DNA of 36,685 bases from assembly GCA_964534765.1 (NCBI GenBank), contig CAZHRJ010000011.1, positions 1 through 36,685 of the forward strand. The letters are read 5' to 3'. The position numbers and the translations under genes were made by a program. Below, piece by piece: positions 1 through 7,762 of this stretch. Source of the DNA: CAZHRJ01 sp964534765 (GTDB taxonomy: Bacteria; Lindowbacteria; 2-12-FULL-62-27). The first letter of the stretch is position 1. Each line of letters opens with the position of its first letter. A model generated the notes under the pieces. It was given only the letters and a program-made list of their open reading frames with translations, was not told the origin of the DNA and did no database searches.

Positions 1-47
1 GGGTGGGTCAGTTCAACCCGTTCTTGGGTGGGTCAGTCAACCCGACC
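1..47 (+). repeat. Two tandem GGGTGGGTCAGT-CAACCCG repeats at the left edge
   Basis: Two near-identical units, starting at 1 and 26, each read GGGTGGGTCAGT followed by CAACCCG; the second lacks one T. Tandem TGGGTCA-type units are typical of the multiple terminal repeats of IS21-family insertion sequences, so this may be one end of such an element lying outside the window. That is inference from motif style; no transposase is visible. Frame 3 is also open across the repeats to a TAG at 105-107 (34 codons), so a gene tail cannot be excluded, but an open frame this short is weak evidence. Confidence 0.4.
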
Positions 48-146
48 GCCGACATGAATATGGATGACGAACAACAGATCCTCTACAAGTGCGTCCACGG
101 GAAATAGGGTGCTGCAAATGCGAAGTCAGGAAACTTAAGGCGTCCG

Positions 147-163
147 GATGGGATTGGACCATC
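147..163. repeat. 17-bp hairpin repeat GATGGGATTGGACCATC, copy 1
   Basis: The sequence GATGGGATTGGACCATC folds into a GATGG/CCATC stem with a seven-base loop; here flanking G and C extend the stem by one pair. An identical 17-mer occurs at 8089-8105, inside the large inverted repeat of the other long non-coding stretch. Sharing both this 17-mer and the 85-nt motif links the two regions. Function unknown. Confidence 0.6.
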
Positions 164-172
164 CACCCTTTT

Positions 173-646
173 CCGGCAAGTGCCGGTTCTGAAGGAGACG
201 CCCCGCGTTCAACCTTTGGCGTAGAGCCAACCACACGTCCTCGCCTCGTCGGCGACAGGAGCAGGCGGGCCGGCCAGGAACTGTGCCCTTGAACCTGCCA
301 ACGGTGAATTCAGCACACGCCTTAGGTCACGCTCTCCGGTAAGTGCCGGTCCCGATTTTTCCGCCGGGCCCGGCAAACGCCGGTTTATCTGTTCTGCTTT
401 CCTCTCATTCCTCCATCCGGCGGACTCTTCGGGCCGCCAGTTTTTGAACCCTTTTTTCGGGATTCACGCCAATTTGTTGAAAATAAGTAAATAGCGTCTC
501 CCGTTCCCAGATTCTATACGTCAAAATAGCTTTTGTCAATAAAATTTCTCACTCTACCTGAAAGACCTCCCCCCCGCGCCTTGAGATACCCTTCTGTTCT
601 CCAGCGGCCTCGCCTCCTGTCAACAATCGGCTCCGGCAAATGCCAG
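173..646. repeat. Four dispersed CCGGY-AARY-GCCRG mini-hairpins
   Basis: Four hairpins share a five-base-pair stem and an AARY tetraloop: CCGGCAAGTGCCGG at 173-186, CCGGTAAGTGCCGG at 336-349, CCGGCAAACGCCGG at 370-383 and CCGGCAAATGCCAG at 633-646. Two are followed by TCCCG. The stem changes in copies 2 and 4 keep some or all pairing through G-U type pairs. I found none in the rest of the window. They may be small repeats or part of a larger folded transcript. Confidence 0.5.
194..278 (+). ncRNA. Candidate structured RNA motif, copy A
   Basis: Five blocks occur in fixed order: GGAGACG (194-200), GGCGTAGAGCC (218-228), AACCACAC (229-236), GGCGACAGG (251-259) and GGGCCGGCCAGG (267-278). The same blocks, with different spacers and almost the same total length (85 against 86), occur on the minus strand at 8866-8951. 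Conserved blocks with variable spacers are the usual signature of a folded RNA. In copy A, TCGCC (241-245) can pair with GGCGA (251-255); copy B has TCGTC/GGCGA, a C-G to U-G change that keeps pairing only in this orientation. I do not recognise a known riboswitch class. Function is unknown. Confidence 0.4.
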
Positions 647-800
647 TCCCGGCCATTGACGGGTTCGGCGGCAGTCGCGGCAACTGTCATCAGGACAATT
701 ACCGCTATTTCGTTCGGTCCCTCCCTACCTGCTAATTAATCGTTCCTCTGACTCACCTCCTCCTTGGTACTTTTTGCTCCATGTGTGGATCGATTTCACC

Positions 801-854
801 CATCCATGAGGCCCGGTGATCCTTTGGGGCCACGGTCACCTCGATCCATGGATG
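801..854 (-). terminator. Hairpin spanning the PorV-like stop codon
   Basis: CATCCATG (801-808) and CATGGATG (847-854) are perfect inverted arms, and GGTGA (815-819) can pair with TCACC (836-840) inside them. The structure overlaps the 3' end and stop codon of the minus-strand PorV-like gene. There is no T-tract after it, so it may be a processing or transcript-stabilising hairpin rather than a Rho-independent terminator. Confidence 0.3.
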
Positions 855-2527
855 ACCGATAACGCCCGATTGACAACTTCCATCGCCTGGTCATACTGGC
901 CCATTCGATAGAGTCCCTCCGATAAGAGATATAAAAGCGGCACGTTGCTCGGATCGTCCACCAGGCCCCGGCGAATAATCTGCACCGCTTCCTCAAACCG
1001 ACCGTCCTTCATCAGAGCCGACGCCAGCGTCAACTTTTCCTGCGTGATGAATTCCCTCGATGCCGCCGACTCAGGCTCCGGCAACGGCGCCGGCAATACT
1101 TCCCGTGGAACGCTGACCGTCTCCCTGACCGCCGGCACGGGCTGACGCTCCGGCGCCGCCGCCGGACGATCCGCGACAACCGCAGGCTCAGGCTCAACCA
1201 CCTCCAGAATCGGCAACTCAACACCCGATGCCACTGACGGCCTTGACGCCGGCGCCCGGGTCTTCATCGGATCTGGAACTTCCAGCCCGCCGTCAGCCGG
1301 AGCCGCCGATGGAGCGGCGCCGGCCGATGGTCTCTGGCGAAGCGACATCTGTCCGTCGATGTCCCGGTTATAAGTCGTGGGAGAAGCCGGCGCTTCCTGC
1401 TCAAATACTCGCGGCGGCTGACCATAATATGGAGAGGCCGCCGCCCCGGTAGGGGCCGCGGTCTGAACCTGTTCCGGTCGCGTACCGGAGACGCGATCAG
1501 GCACAGGCGCCGCGCGGGCGGCGCGGCGGGTCTGCGGCGGCGGCTCCTTCTCTTTTCTCCGCAGGGTCCGGCGGGGCTTGGCCGCGATCACCTTCGGATT
1601 CTTCCCGCCAAACGACACGTTCAGTCCCGCTTTGTGGACGTCACCGAGTTTTTCACGGGGAACAAAGGTGTATTCAATACCGAAATTTTCGAAATCAAAG
1701 GTGACGCCGTAAGTCGACGCGTCAAAGCCCTTGAAATCGGTGCCCAGCTGATAGCCGCTCCGAAGCGCGATAAACCGGTTCGGTCGGTACTCCATCCCGA
1801 TGCCAAACCCGTCCGCGTCGTCTTTCGGCAGCCAGTAATCGATGGTCGCGAGAAGATTGCCACGCGGCAGCAGCTTGAACGCGCCACCGACTCTCACCGT
1901 GGTCGGCAGGGGGTCGCCGATCGAGATGAAGGTGATCTTGGGGCCGATGTTCAACATGGAAACGCCCAGCGACAAGCGCGGGTTAACCTTGAGATGCGCG
2001 CCAAAATCAACCGCCCAGCCGTTCGCGTTATACTGAGCCAGCGACTGCGTGATGATCTTGCCGCTGATGCCGATCGTCAGCGGCTCAACGATCCGGTGCG
2101 CATAGGTCGCCGTGAACGCCATGTCCGCGTTCGTGAATTTCACGCCGTCGTCATCCTCGGTACGGGCGTAATCATCCACGGCCATCCGGACAAAGGACAG
2201 GCCCCAGCCCGACCGGTTCCGGATGACAGGGGCGCTGAGGCCAAAATAGTCAAAGCGGATGTTCCCGAACTGCGCCTGATGCATCGCCGACAGTTCCCAC
2301 CGGTCCGCTCGACCCACAGACGCCGGATTATAATGGAGAGCATAAGCCTCCTCGGCCACCGCCGTGTAGGCCTCCCCCATCGCCGCCGCCCTTGGCCCGA
2401 CGGCCACCTTCAAAAACGCCGCGCCCGTAGTGCCGGACGATGCCCCCATCGCCGGCGCGGACGCGCAAATGCATAAGATCAGCACAAGCAGCCAATAAAC
2501 CCCCATCCACTTGTTGCTGTTGGTCAT
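836..2527 (-). CDS. PorV/PorQ-like outer-membrane barrel with C-terminal TPRs
   Basis: Residues 1 to about 28 form a signal peptide, with hydrophobic core around WLLVLILC. The region that follows has the PorV/PorQ signature (glycine/alanine-rich PRAAAMGEAYTAV, then NPAS) and reads as an OmpP1/FadL-type beta-barrel to about residue 320. A proline/alanine-rich linker follows, then two TPR-like helical pairs near residues 490-563. The ATG at 2527 is preferred over the longer frame to 2671 because it gives a clean signal peptide behind GAGGTGG. PorV in known type IX systems shuttles CTD-bearing cargo; the adjacent gene encodes such a C-terminal domain, so a cargo-handling role is plausible but inferred. 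The TPR tail is not part of classic PorV. The leader contains a CCCCGT/ACGGGG hairpin at 2590-2608. Confidence 0.82.
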   Translation of the reverse strand: MTNSNKWMGVYWLLVLILCICASAPAMGASSGTTGAAFLKVAVGPRAAAMGEAYTAVAEEAYALHYNPASVGRADRWELSAMHQAQFGNIRFDYFGLSAPVIRNRSGWGLSFVRMAVDDYARTEDDDGVKFTNADMAFTATYAHRIVEPLTIGISGKIITQSLAQYNANGWAVDFGAHLKVNPRLSLGVSMLNIGPKITFISIGDPLPTTVRVGGAFKLLPRGNLLATIDYWLPKDDADGFGIGMEYRPNRFIALRSGYQLGTDFKGFDASTYGVTFDFENFGIEYTFVPREKLGDVHKAGLNVSFGGKNPKVIAAKPRRTLRRKEKEPPPQTRRAARAAPVPDRVSGTRPEQVQTAAPTGAAASPYYGQPPRVFEQEAPASPTTYNRDIDGQMSLRQRPSAGAAPSAAPADGGLEVPDPMKTRAPASRPSVASGVELPILEVVEPEPAVVADRPAAAPERQPVPAVRETVSVPREVLPAPLPEPESAASREFITQEKLTLASALMKDGRFEEAVQIIRRGLVDDPSNVPLLYLLSEGLYRMGQYDQAMEVVNRALSVIHGSR

Positions 2528-2674
2528 TTCAACACCACCTCTTTTTGTTGCGGCAAAGGCCGCTTTTCTTCTCGCGAAATCTATCGAATCCCCGTCCATC
2601 GAACGGGGCTTCATCAAAGCCGGGTGTCTCCTTGAACTTGAACCCTCCATATCTATGGATCGATTCCCCATGAC

Positions 2675-5600
2675 TTATTTCACCAACGTGAATCTGCCGG
2701 TCTTCGTCACACCAAAACTCGTCCGGACGAGATAGATGTACGTGCCGCTCGATACCATCTCCCCGCGGAGGTTCCGGCCGTCCCAGTGGCCCAGGTTCTG
2801 GGTGGCCGAGAAGTTAATTCCGTCGTTCACCCGCAGGGTCTTGATTTTCTCCGCGTTCAGATTGTAGATCTCGATCACCATGCCCACGTCTGACGGCAAA
2901 TTCTGCATGAGAATCTCGCCGCCCTCCGCCGGGTTGAATGGGTTGGGCCACGTCCGCACCCGTTCCACATCCTTCACGAACACTCCCTGCCAGAGAATCT
3001 GATCCAGAATGGCCGCAACCGATCCGGACGATCCGTCGGCATCGTAGGTCGCCCTGACCGGACTGCCATCCCGGACTTTGATCTTCAGAGCGCTTTCGTT
3101 CGACGCGCCGTTGGTGAACTTGAACGTGCCCTCAAACTGCCCCGTGTTGTTGCCGGTCTCGAACAGCTCAAGCCTAAAGCCGGCCACGTCCAGGTCGGAG
3201 GTGATCGTCACCGCAATGCTCTGCTTGGTCGCCGGATTCGCGTTCGCGGTCGGATCGAGAACCGTGACCTTCGCCTGAGCCGTCAAACCCTTCGCGATGT
3301 CGTCGCCCTGGGTGTTGCCCTCTTTGTCCTGCGCCACCACGTCGATTGTGCGGTGGACCGGGATCTGCAGCACGAACGTGTCGGGCAGAGTCACTTTGTT
3401 GCCGGCGTCGTCGTAGACCGTCAGCAGAATCTGATACGCGCCCGCGGTGTCGATCGGTAACTGGTAGTTCAGAGTCGTCCCGACCAGCGTGTCGGTCCGC
3501 AGCAGTTTTCCGGCTGTGTCCAGAACCGATATCACAAAGGTTTCGATGCCGGTGTTGGCGTCGCCCAGCGCCGTATCACGCAGCTTGAGGCTGACGGCGG
3601 TCTCCGCGCCGGTCAATGTCGTATCGGCGATGAAGATCGCGGACACGCGGGTGTCGGTGAAGAACGGCGGCACCGTGTCGACCACGAAGGTGCCGGTGTC
3701 GGTCGTCACCTTCACGACGCCCGACTCGGCATCCTGAACCGACGTGGTCGAGATGTAGGTGTCGGACGACGGCAGACCCAGGAACGAAATAATCAGCTGG
3801 CCGGTGGTTGAGTCATATTTCACGGAAACCGTGCTGTCGTTGACCTTGATGTTTCCGGCCGTGTCAAACGTGATCGTCGTCGAATCCTTCACCACGACGG
3901 CCGTGTTCGTCAGCGTGATGGTCACCGTGTCCTCCGTCGGCGGGACGCCGGTGAGGATGGTGAACGACAGCGAGTCCGATCCGGCCCCCACAATCGCCGA
4001 CGGCTGGCCCGTGTCCGGGAAAGCCTGGGACGTCGCGACAACGGTCAGGAAGTCATTCGCCGTGTCGTAGAACACGGGCCGCGGAACGGAAACGGCGCGG
4101 ATGAAAGCTGTGTCAACACCCGAGAAACTGCCCGGCATGAAAACGGCCACGAGCAGATCCATGGTGTCGCCCGCATTCAGACCGATCGTCTCGGCCTTCG
4201 GCTCGAACCCGTCATACGATCCCACCACGCCGATGTCCTTGAAAATCGTCACATACGCCCCGCTGCTCGTCAGCGCGGTTGTCCCCGTCAGCGCGATGCT
4301 GTCCGGGCCGTTGCCGCCGTTGTTGACTTTGTGCGTAAAGAAGAACGTGTCGCCGCCGTCGCGCTGCACTTTCTGCGCCGTCGTCGTCTCCGGAGTCAAC
4401 ACCGGCTTGGGTAGAAACTCGGCCGTGAAGGCCTTCACGATGTTCGTCCTCGGAACCAGCGATACCGGCGCCACAAACGCCGAATCGCTGAATCCAGCAA
4501 GGCTCGGAACGGCGGAAATGACCGCGCCCGAATCCGGCCGGCCGGGACCCGCCGGAGCTGTGTCGGTCCGGATCACGACCGCATACCGGACATACCCCAT
4601 GTCGATGTCGGTCGAGGCGCCGAACGCCACCGGCGCGTCGGTCGGGCTTTCGCCGGCGCCGCTTGAGTTGTGGCCGCGCACGGATGTCGTATCGGTCGGC
4701 GAGAGATTCGAGATGGTCCAGCGGATGCGGCCGACATCCGCGAGCGCGACTGTCGGCGTCAGCGCCTGGAGACCGGAACCTTTGTAGTACTCAAGTTTGA
4801 CGTTGAACTTCGCGCCCGTGATGGCCGGCATGCCGCTGTCGATGAAGATGTTTCCGTAACCGCCGCTCACAAACGGTCCCGCCGCGGATACCTGGCCGCT
4901 CTGGCCGATCAGTCGACGCAGGCCCGCGCTGTCAAACTGGACATACCGCGTGTCGATCCAGTCCTCGAGCACAATCGTGTCGAAGGCCGAACTGTCATCG
5001 TTGTCGAACCACAACGTGTTGACCACAATCGCGCCCGGCACATAATGCTGGGTATCGGTCTTGGAATTCCCGTTTGTCCCGCCAAGCGATAACGGCGAAA
5101 ACACCGTGTCGGCCTTGAATCCGAGCAGTTTCGATATCGGGATCAGATCGACAAATAACGTGATCGAATCATGCCCGTCGCCGCCGAAGGTGTCCCCGTT
5201 TAAGCCCCGGTACGCGCGGACGGCGAACTTGGTCGAGTTGCCGAATGACACGTAGGACTGGACGCGGAAGTTGATCCAGGATGTCTCCGGCGATCCGCTG
5301 TCGCTGACTTTGACGGCGAAGGTCTCCATCCGGTTCGGGCTGAGTTTGATGAAGGCCGTGTCGAGTCCGCGGGTGTAAATCCGGTTGCCGATCTGCCGGC
5401 CGCTGGAGTCGGTGAAACTGATGGACCAGCTCGACATCGTGTCCAGACCCGTGTATCCGTTGACCGTCACGGTGTCGATGACAAATCCGATCGAATCCAC
5501 CGTGTTGCCCAGATTCGTCACCGAGAGAATAAACGTCGCGGTGTCTCCCTGGACTACCTTGCGGTCGGTGTCGCCCGCCGTCTGGCCGTCGTCCAGCGTA

Positions 5601-5929
5601 AGTCCGATGGTATCGCTGAAAATCGTGTCGACGCTCCGAATGACCGTGGACGCTCCGCGCAGCGTGAATGCCGTGTCGGTGCGGTTGAGCTTGTTGAAGA
5701 ATCCGCCGGCCTGCGGGAAGACGTTGCCCACGCCGTCGGCCACCGTCAGAACCAGGCCCGTGCCGCCCGGCGTGTTCCGGGTCGTCGCGCCGGTGTCGGC
5801 GGCAATAGCCGCCGGCGGAATGACCGCGGTCATCAGGCCCAGCGACAGACCAAACACCAAGAGACACCTCGTCCAGACAGACATCGCGCCCCGCGCGCCG
5901 ATGATCCGCAGGAGGCTGTGCGCGGCCAT
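2675..5929 (-). CDS. Large secreted DUF11-like/Ig protein with FlgD-like C-terminal domain
   Basis: This 1084-residue product begins with a signal peptide (hydrophobic stretch CLLVFGLSLGLMTAV, cleavage near AIA-ADT). Residues up to about 480 form a module shared with the two upstream paralogues, including the words TRYVQFDSAGL, GNIFIDSGMP and MGYVRYAVVIR. Ig-like, Thr/Asp-rich domains follow to about 980. The last 100 residues (WPNPFNP, IYNLNAEKIKTL, WDGRNLRGE, SSGTYIYLV) match the FlgD-Ig / type-A sorting domain pattern, which suggests outer-membrane export and surface attachment. Its ATG overlaps the upstream TGA (TGATG), implying translational coupling; an internal ATG at 5884 would give a shorter signal peptide. 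The exact function is unknown. It is likely structural or adhesive. Confidence 0.8.
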   Translation of the reverse strand: MAAHSLLRIIGARGAMSVWTRCLLVFGLSLGLMTAVIPPAAIAADTGATTRNTPGGTGLVLTVADGVGNVFPQAGGFFNKLNRTDTAFTLRGASTVIRSVDTIFSDTIGLTLDDGQTAGDTDRKVVQGDTATFILSVTNLGNTVDSIGFVIDTVTVNGYTGLDTMSSWSISFTDSSGRQIGNRIYTRGLDTAFIKLSPNRMETFAVKVSDSGSPETSWINFRVQSYVSFGNSTKFAVRAYRGLNGDTFGGDGHDSITLFVDLIPISKLLGFKADTVFSPLSLGGTNGNSKTDTQHYVPGAIVVNTLWFDNDDSSAFDTIVLEDWIDTRYVQFDSAGLRRLIGQSGQVSAAGPFVSGGYGNIFIDSGMPAITGAKFNVKLEYYKGSGLQALTPTVALADVGRIRWTISNLSPTDTTSVRGHNSSGAGESPTDAPVAFGASTDIDMGYVRYAVVIRTDTAPAGPGRPDSGAVISAVPSLAGFSDSAFVAPVSLVPRTNIVKAFTAEFLPKPVLTPETTTAQKVQRDGGDTFFFTHKVNNGGNGPDSIALTGTTALTSSGAYVTIFKDIGVVGSYDGFEPKAETIGLNAGDTMDLLVAVFMPGSFSGVDTAFIRAVSVPRPVFYDTANDFLTVVATSQAFPDTGQPSAIVGAGSDSLSFTILTGVPPTEDTVTITLTNTAVVVKDSTTITFDTAGNIKVNDSTVSVKYDSTTGQLIISFLGLPSSDTYISTTSVQDAESGVVKVTTDTGTFVVDTVPPFFTDTRVSAIFIADTTLTGAETAVSLKLRDTALGDANTGIETFVISVLDTAGKLLRTDTLVGTTLNYQLPIDTAGAYQILLTVYDDAGNKVTLPDTFVLQIPVHRTIDVVAQDKEGNTQGDDIAKGLTAQAKVTVLDPTANANPATKQSIAVTITSDLDVAGFRLELFETGNNTGQFEGTFKFTNGASNESALKIKVRDGSPVRATYDADGSSGSVAAILDQILWQGVFVKDVERVRTWPNPFNPAEGGEILMQNLPSDVGMVIEIYNLNAEKIKTLRVNDGINFSATQNLGHWDGRNLRGEMVSSGTYIYLVRTSFGVTKTGRFTLVK

Positions 5930-7383
5930 CAGCGGATCACCACCGAATATCGGACGTACCCCATGTCCGCGTCGGTCGACGCGCCGGCCTGGATTGGCTC
6001 GGCGTCTATCGTGCCGGCATCATCGCCATTAGTGGCCCCCAGCGTGCCGCCGCTGCGCGTGATGATCCAGCGGATGCGGGACACGGACTCAAGCGAGGTC
6101 GATTTGTCCAGCGTCGTCCAGGCGCCGGTGGCGGCCACATACTCCAACGCGACTTTGCAACCGGTGCCGCCCGTCGGCATCGCGCTGTCGGCAAAAATGT
6201 TTCCGTAATTCGAATCGACAAACTTGCCCGCGGCGGCGGCCTGGCCGCTGATGTTCTTGAGGATCGTCAACCCGGCGCTGTCGAACCGGACATAGCGCGT
6301 GTCGAGCCAGTCCTCGATCGCCAGGGTGTCGGCCGCGTCAGTGCCGTCATTGTCGAACCAGAGCGTGAAGACCACCATGGATCCGGGGACGTAGCGCTGG
6401 GTGTCCCGCGCGTCGCCGGACAGAGCCACCGGCGAAAATACCGTATCGGTCTTGGCCAGCCGAACCAGCGGACCGCTGACAGTGACTTCCACATACGCCG
6501 CGGCGTTCCCGCTGCCGCCGTACTTGATGCCGTTGAATCCCCGATAGGACCCGACCTCGGAGAGGGAGTTCGGATACCGGCCGGTTCCGTTGTTGGCCAT
6601 CGCCCGGATCGCCAGGCGGACGGTGTCGGCGTTGACAGCGCCCGTCGTGTATACCCGGATGACCGCCGTGGCGGCCTCGTTGCTGCCGACACCGATCAGA
6701 CCCGTCTCCTGCTGGACGTAGGTCAGAATCCCGGTGAGCGGGGCGCCGGTCTTGCTGAAAATCTGATAACTGAACCGCCCGGTGCCGCTGGTCTCGCCAG
6801 TGGACTGGTTGGACCAGGCGGTGTCGACAACGAGGCCGATCGTGTCAAATCCGTTCGAATAGTTGGTGATCGAGAGGATGTAGCTGACCGTGTCGCTGGT
6901 GGTGCCGGTGTCCCGGCTGACGAATACGGTGTCGTAGAGCGTGTCGCCGGCGATGATGTAGGTGTCGTTGACGCTCAGATCCACTCCCTCGGTTGGAGTG
7001 TTTCGGAATACGCCGATGACCGACATCGTGTCGCCGTATATCTGGCCCAGCTTGCGCGCGGCGGAATCCTTGGCGCCGATGACGGCGAACTGCGTGTCCT
7101 GGCTGGCGACCGATCCGGTCCGGCGATAGCTCAGTGAGAAGTTGCCGGGTGTGTCGGACGCCAGGATCGCGGATGACTTGCCGATGGACCGGATCTGCGA
7201 ATCGGATGAGGTGTTGTAGACTTTGCCGTTGATGATGAAAACCGCTTCGGCCGGCAAGACGGCGGAAAGCAGGGCGAAGGCAAGGAGGCAGACGAGGGGC
7301 GCGAGATTACTCTGCTGTAGGAATAACTTAAAAAACCCTTTATATTCCTCCCTATTTATATTCGCCTTCGTCTCGACCGTCAT
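5929..7383 (-). CDS. Secreted DUF11-like protein, 484 residues
   Basis: The signal peptide has a long n-region (residues 1-28), a hydrophobic core LVCLLAFALLSAVL and a probable cleavage after AEA near residue 47. The ATG at 7383 is chosen over the frame extension to 7527 because it gives that signal and is preceded by GGAAAGG. The mature chain has the conventional DUF11-like look (Thr/Asp-rich beta segments, FTLWFDNDG, IEDWLDTRYVRFDSAGL). It aligns with the first 480 residues of the downstream 1084-residue protein, ending exactly where the shared module ends (YVRYSVVIR, then stop). It lacks the sorting-type C-terminal domain, so how it is retained is unclear. It sits in one transcription unit with its paralogue through a TGATG overlap. 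Confidence 0.75.
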   Translation of the reverse strand: MTVETKANINREEYKGFFKLFLQQSNLAPLVCLLAFALLSAVLPAEAVFIINGKVYNTSSDSQIRSIGKSSAILASDTPGNFSLSYRRTGSVASQDTQFAVIGAKDSAARKLGQIYGDTMSVIGVFRNTPTEGVDLSVNDTYIIAGDTLYDTVFVSRDTGTTSDTVSYILSITNYSNGFDTIGLVVDTAWSNQSTGETSGTGRFSYQIFSKTGAPLTGILTYVQQETGLIGVGSNEAATAVIRVYTTGAVNADTVRLAIRAMANNGTGRYPNSLSEVGSYRGFNGIKYGGSGNAAAYVEVTVSGPLVRLAKTDTVFSPVALSGDARDTQRYVPGSMVVFTLWFDNDGTDAADTLAIEDWLDTRYVRFDSAGLTILKNISGQAAAAGKFVDSNYGNIFADSAMPTGGTGCKVALEYVAATGAWTTLDKSTSLESVSRIRWIITRSGGTLGATNGDDAGTIDAEPIQAGASTDADMGYVRYSVVIR

Positions 7384-7402
7384 GGGCAAAGACCTTTCCC
7401 GT

Positions 7403-7736
7403 GCGAAACGCAAACGCATTTCGCAGATTCTCGTCGCAGTCCTGCGACCAGACCTTCTCCGCACAAAGTCTCTCTGGTTGGAAGGGATAGAACCTCCCCG
7501 CCAAACTTGGCTCAGTTCCTTACGCACATACCTCTTATGTGCGCAGCCTCACCTTGCCGACTTCGCTGAGAGCTTTTCAGCTCCCGTTATGATGGTTCCC
7601 TCTCCCCTACGGCAGCCCTTGGGAATACGACCCTTGGACGCCTCGTGTTAGGGAAGCGTTGTTACAGCATGTTTTCTCCGAACCCCGCCGCTACCCTTGG
7701 GCCGGAAGAGTCCGGAGTCAACTCGGTTGCCGAGTT
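7403..7736 (-). ncRNA. Cluster of perfect hairpins, possible structured leader RNA
   Basis: At least six hairpins occur within 334 bases. They are GCGAAACGC/GCATTTCGC (7403-7424), GTCGCAG/CTGCGAC (7433-7448), CGCACATA/TATGTGCG (7523-7543), GAGCT-GAAA-AGCTC read on the minus strand (7570-7583), CCGGA/TCCGG (7702-7715) and AACTCGG/CCGAGTT (7720-7736). The first is fully paired only if the minus strand is transcribed (a U-G pair), and the fourth has a GNRA loop only on that strand. This suggests an RNA made in the direction of the operon, ending about 20 bases before the ATG at 7383. I could not match it to a known RNA family. Confidence 0.35.
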
Positions 7737-7762
7737 ACGTCAAATCACCTGGTATCCGTACG

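Larger units (their letters stand above)
108..835. other. Non-coding stretch with hairpins and a structured motif
   Basis: I see no credible protein gene in these 728 bases; open frames are short and without ribosome-binding sites. The stretch holds one copy of a 17-bp hairpin repeat (147-163), copy A of a block-conserved 85-nt motif (194-278), and four short hairpins of the form CCGGY-AARY-GCCRG. The part near 440-560 is AT-richer. The right end lies just beyond the stop codon of the PorV-like gene and contains the hairpin at 801-854. Confidence 0.6.

Noticed and set aside
3..107. Possible C-terminal tail of a plus-strand gene entering from the left edge
   Set aside because: The 34-codon open frame ending in TAG at 105-107 is too short to be significant and overlaps the tandem repeats. 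It is mentioned with the repeat but not listed as a gene.
5882..5884. Internal ATG at 5884 as start of the 1084-residue protein
   Set aside because: It would give a more compact signal peptide, but it lacks a ribosome-binding site, whereas the ATG at 5929 has GGTGGTG upstream and a stop-start overlap. Kept as an alternative only.
7403..7740. 23S rRNA, tmRNA, RNase P or group II intron fragment
   Set aside because: I compared characteristic core words of each. Scattered short matches to a 23S helix region exist, but the order and flanks do not fit, so I did not assign any known family.
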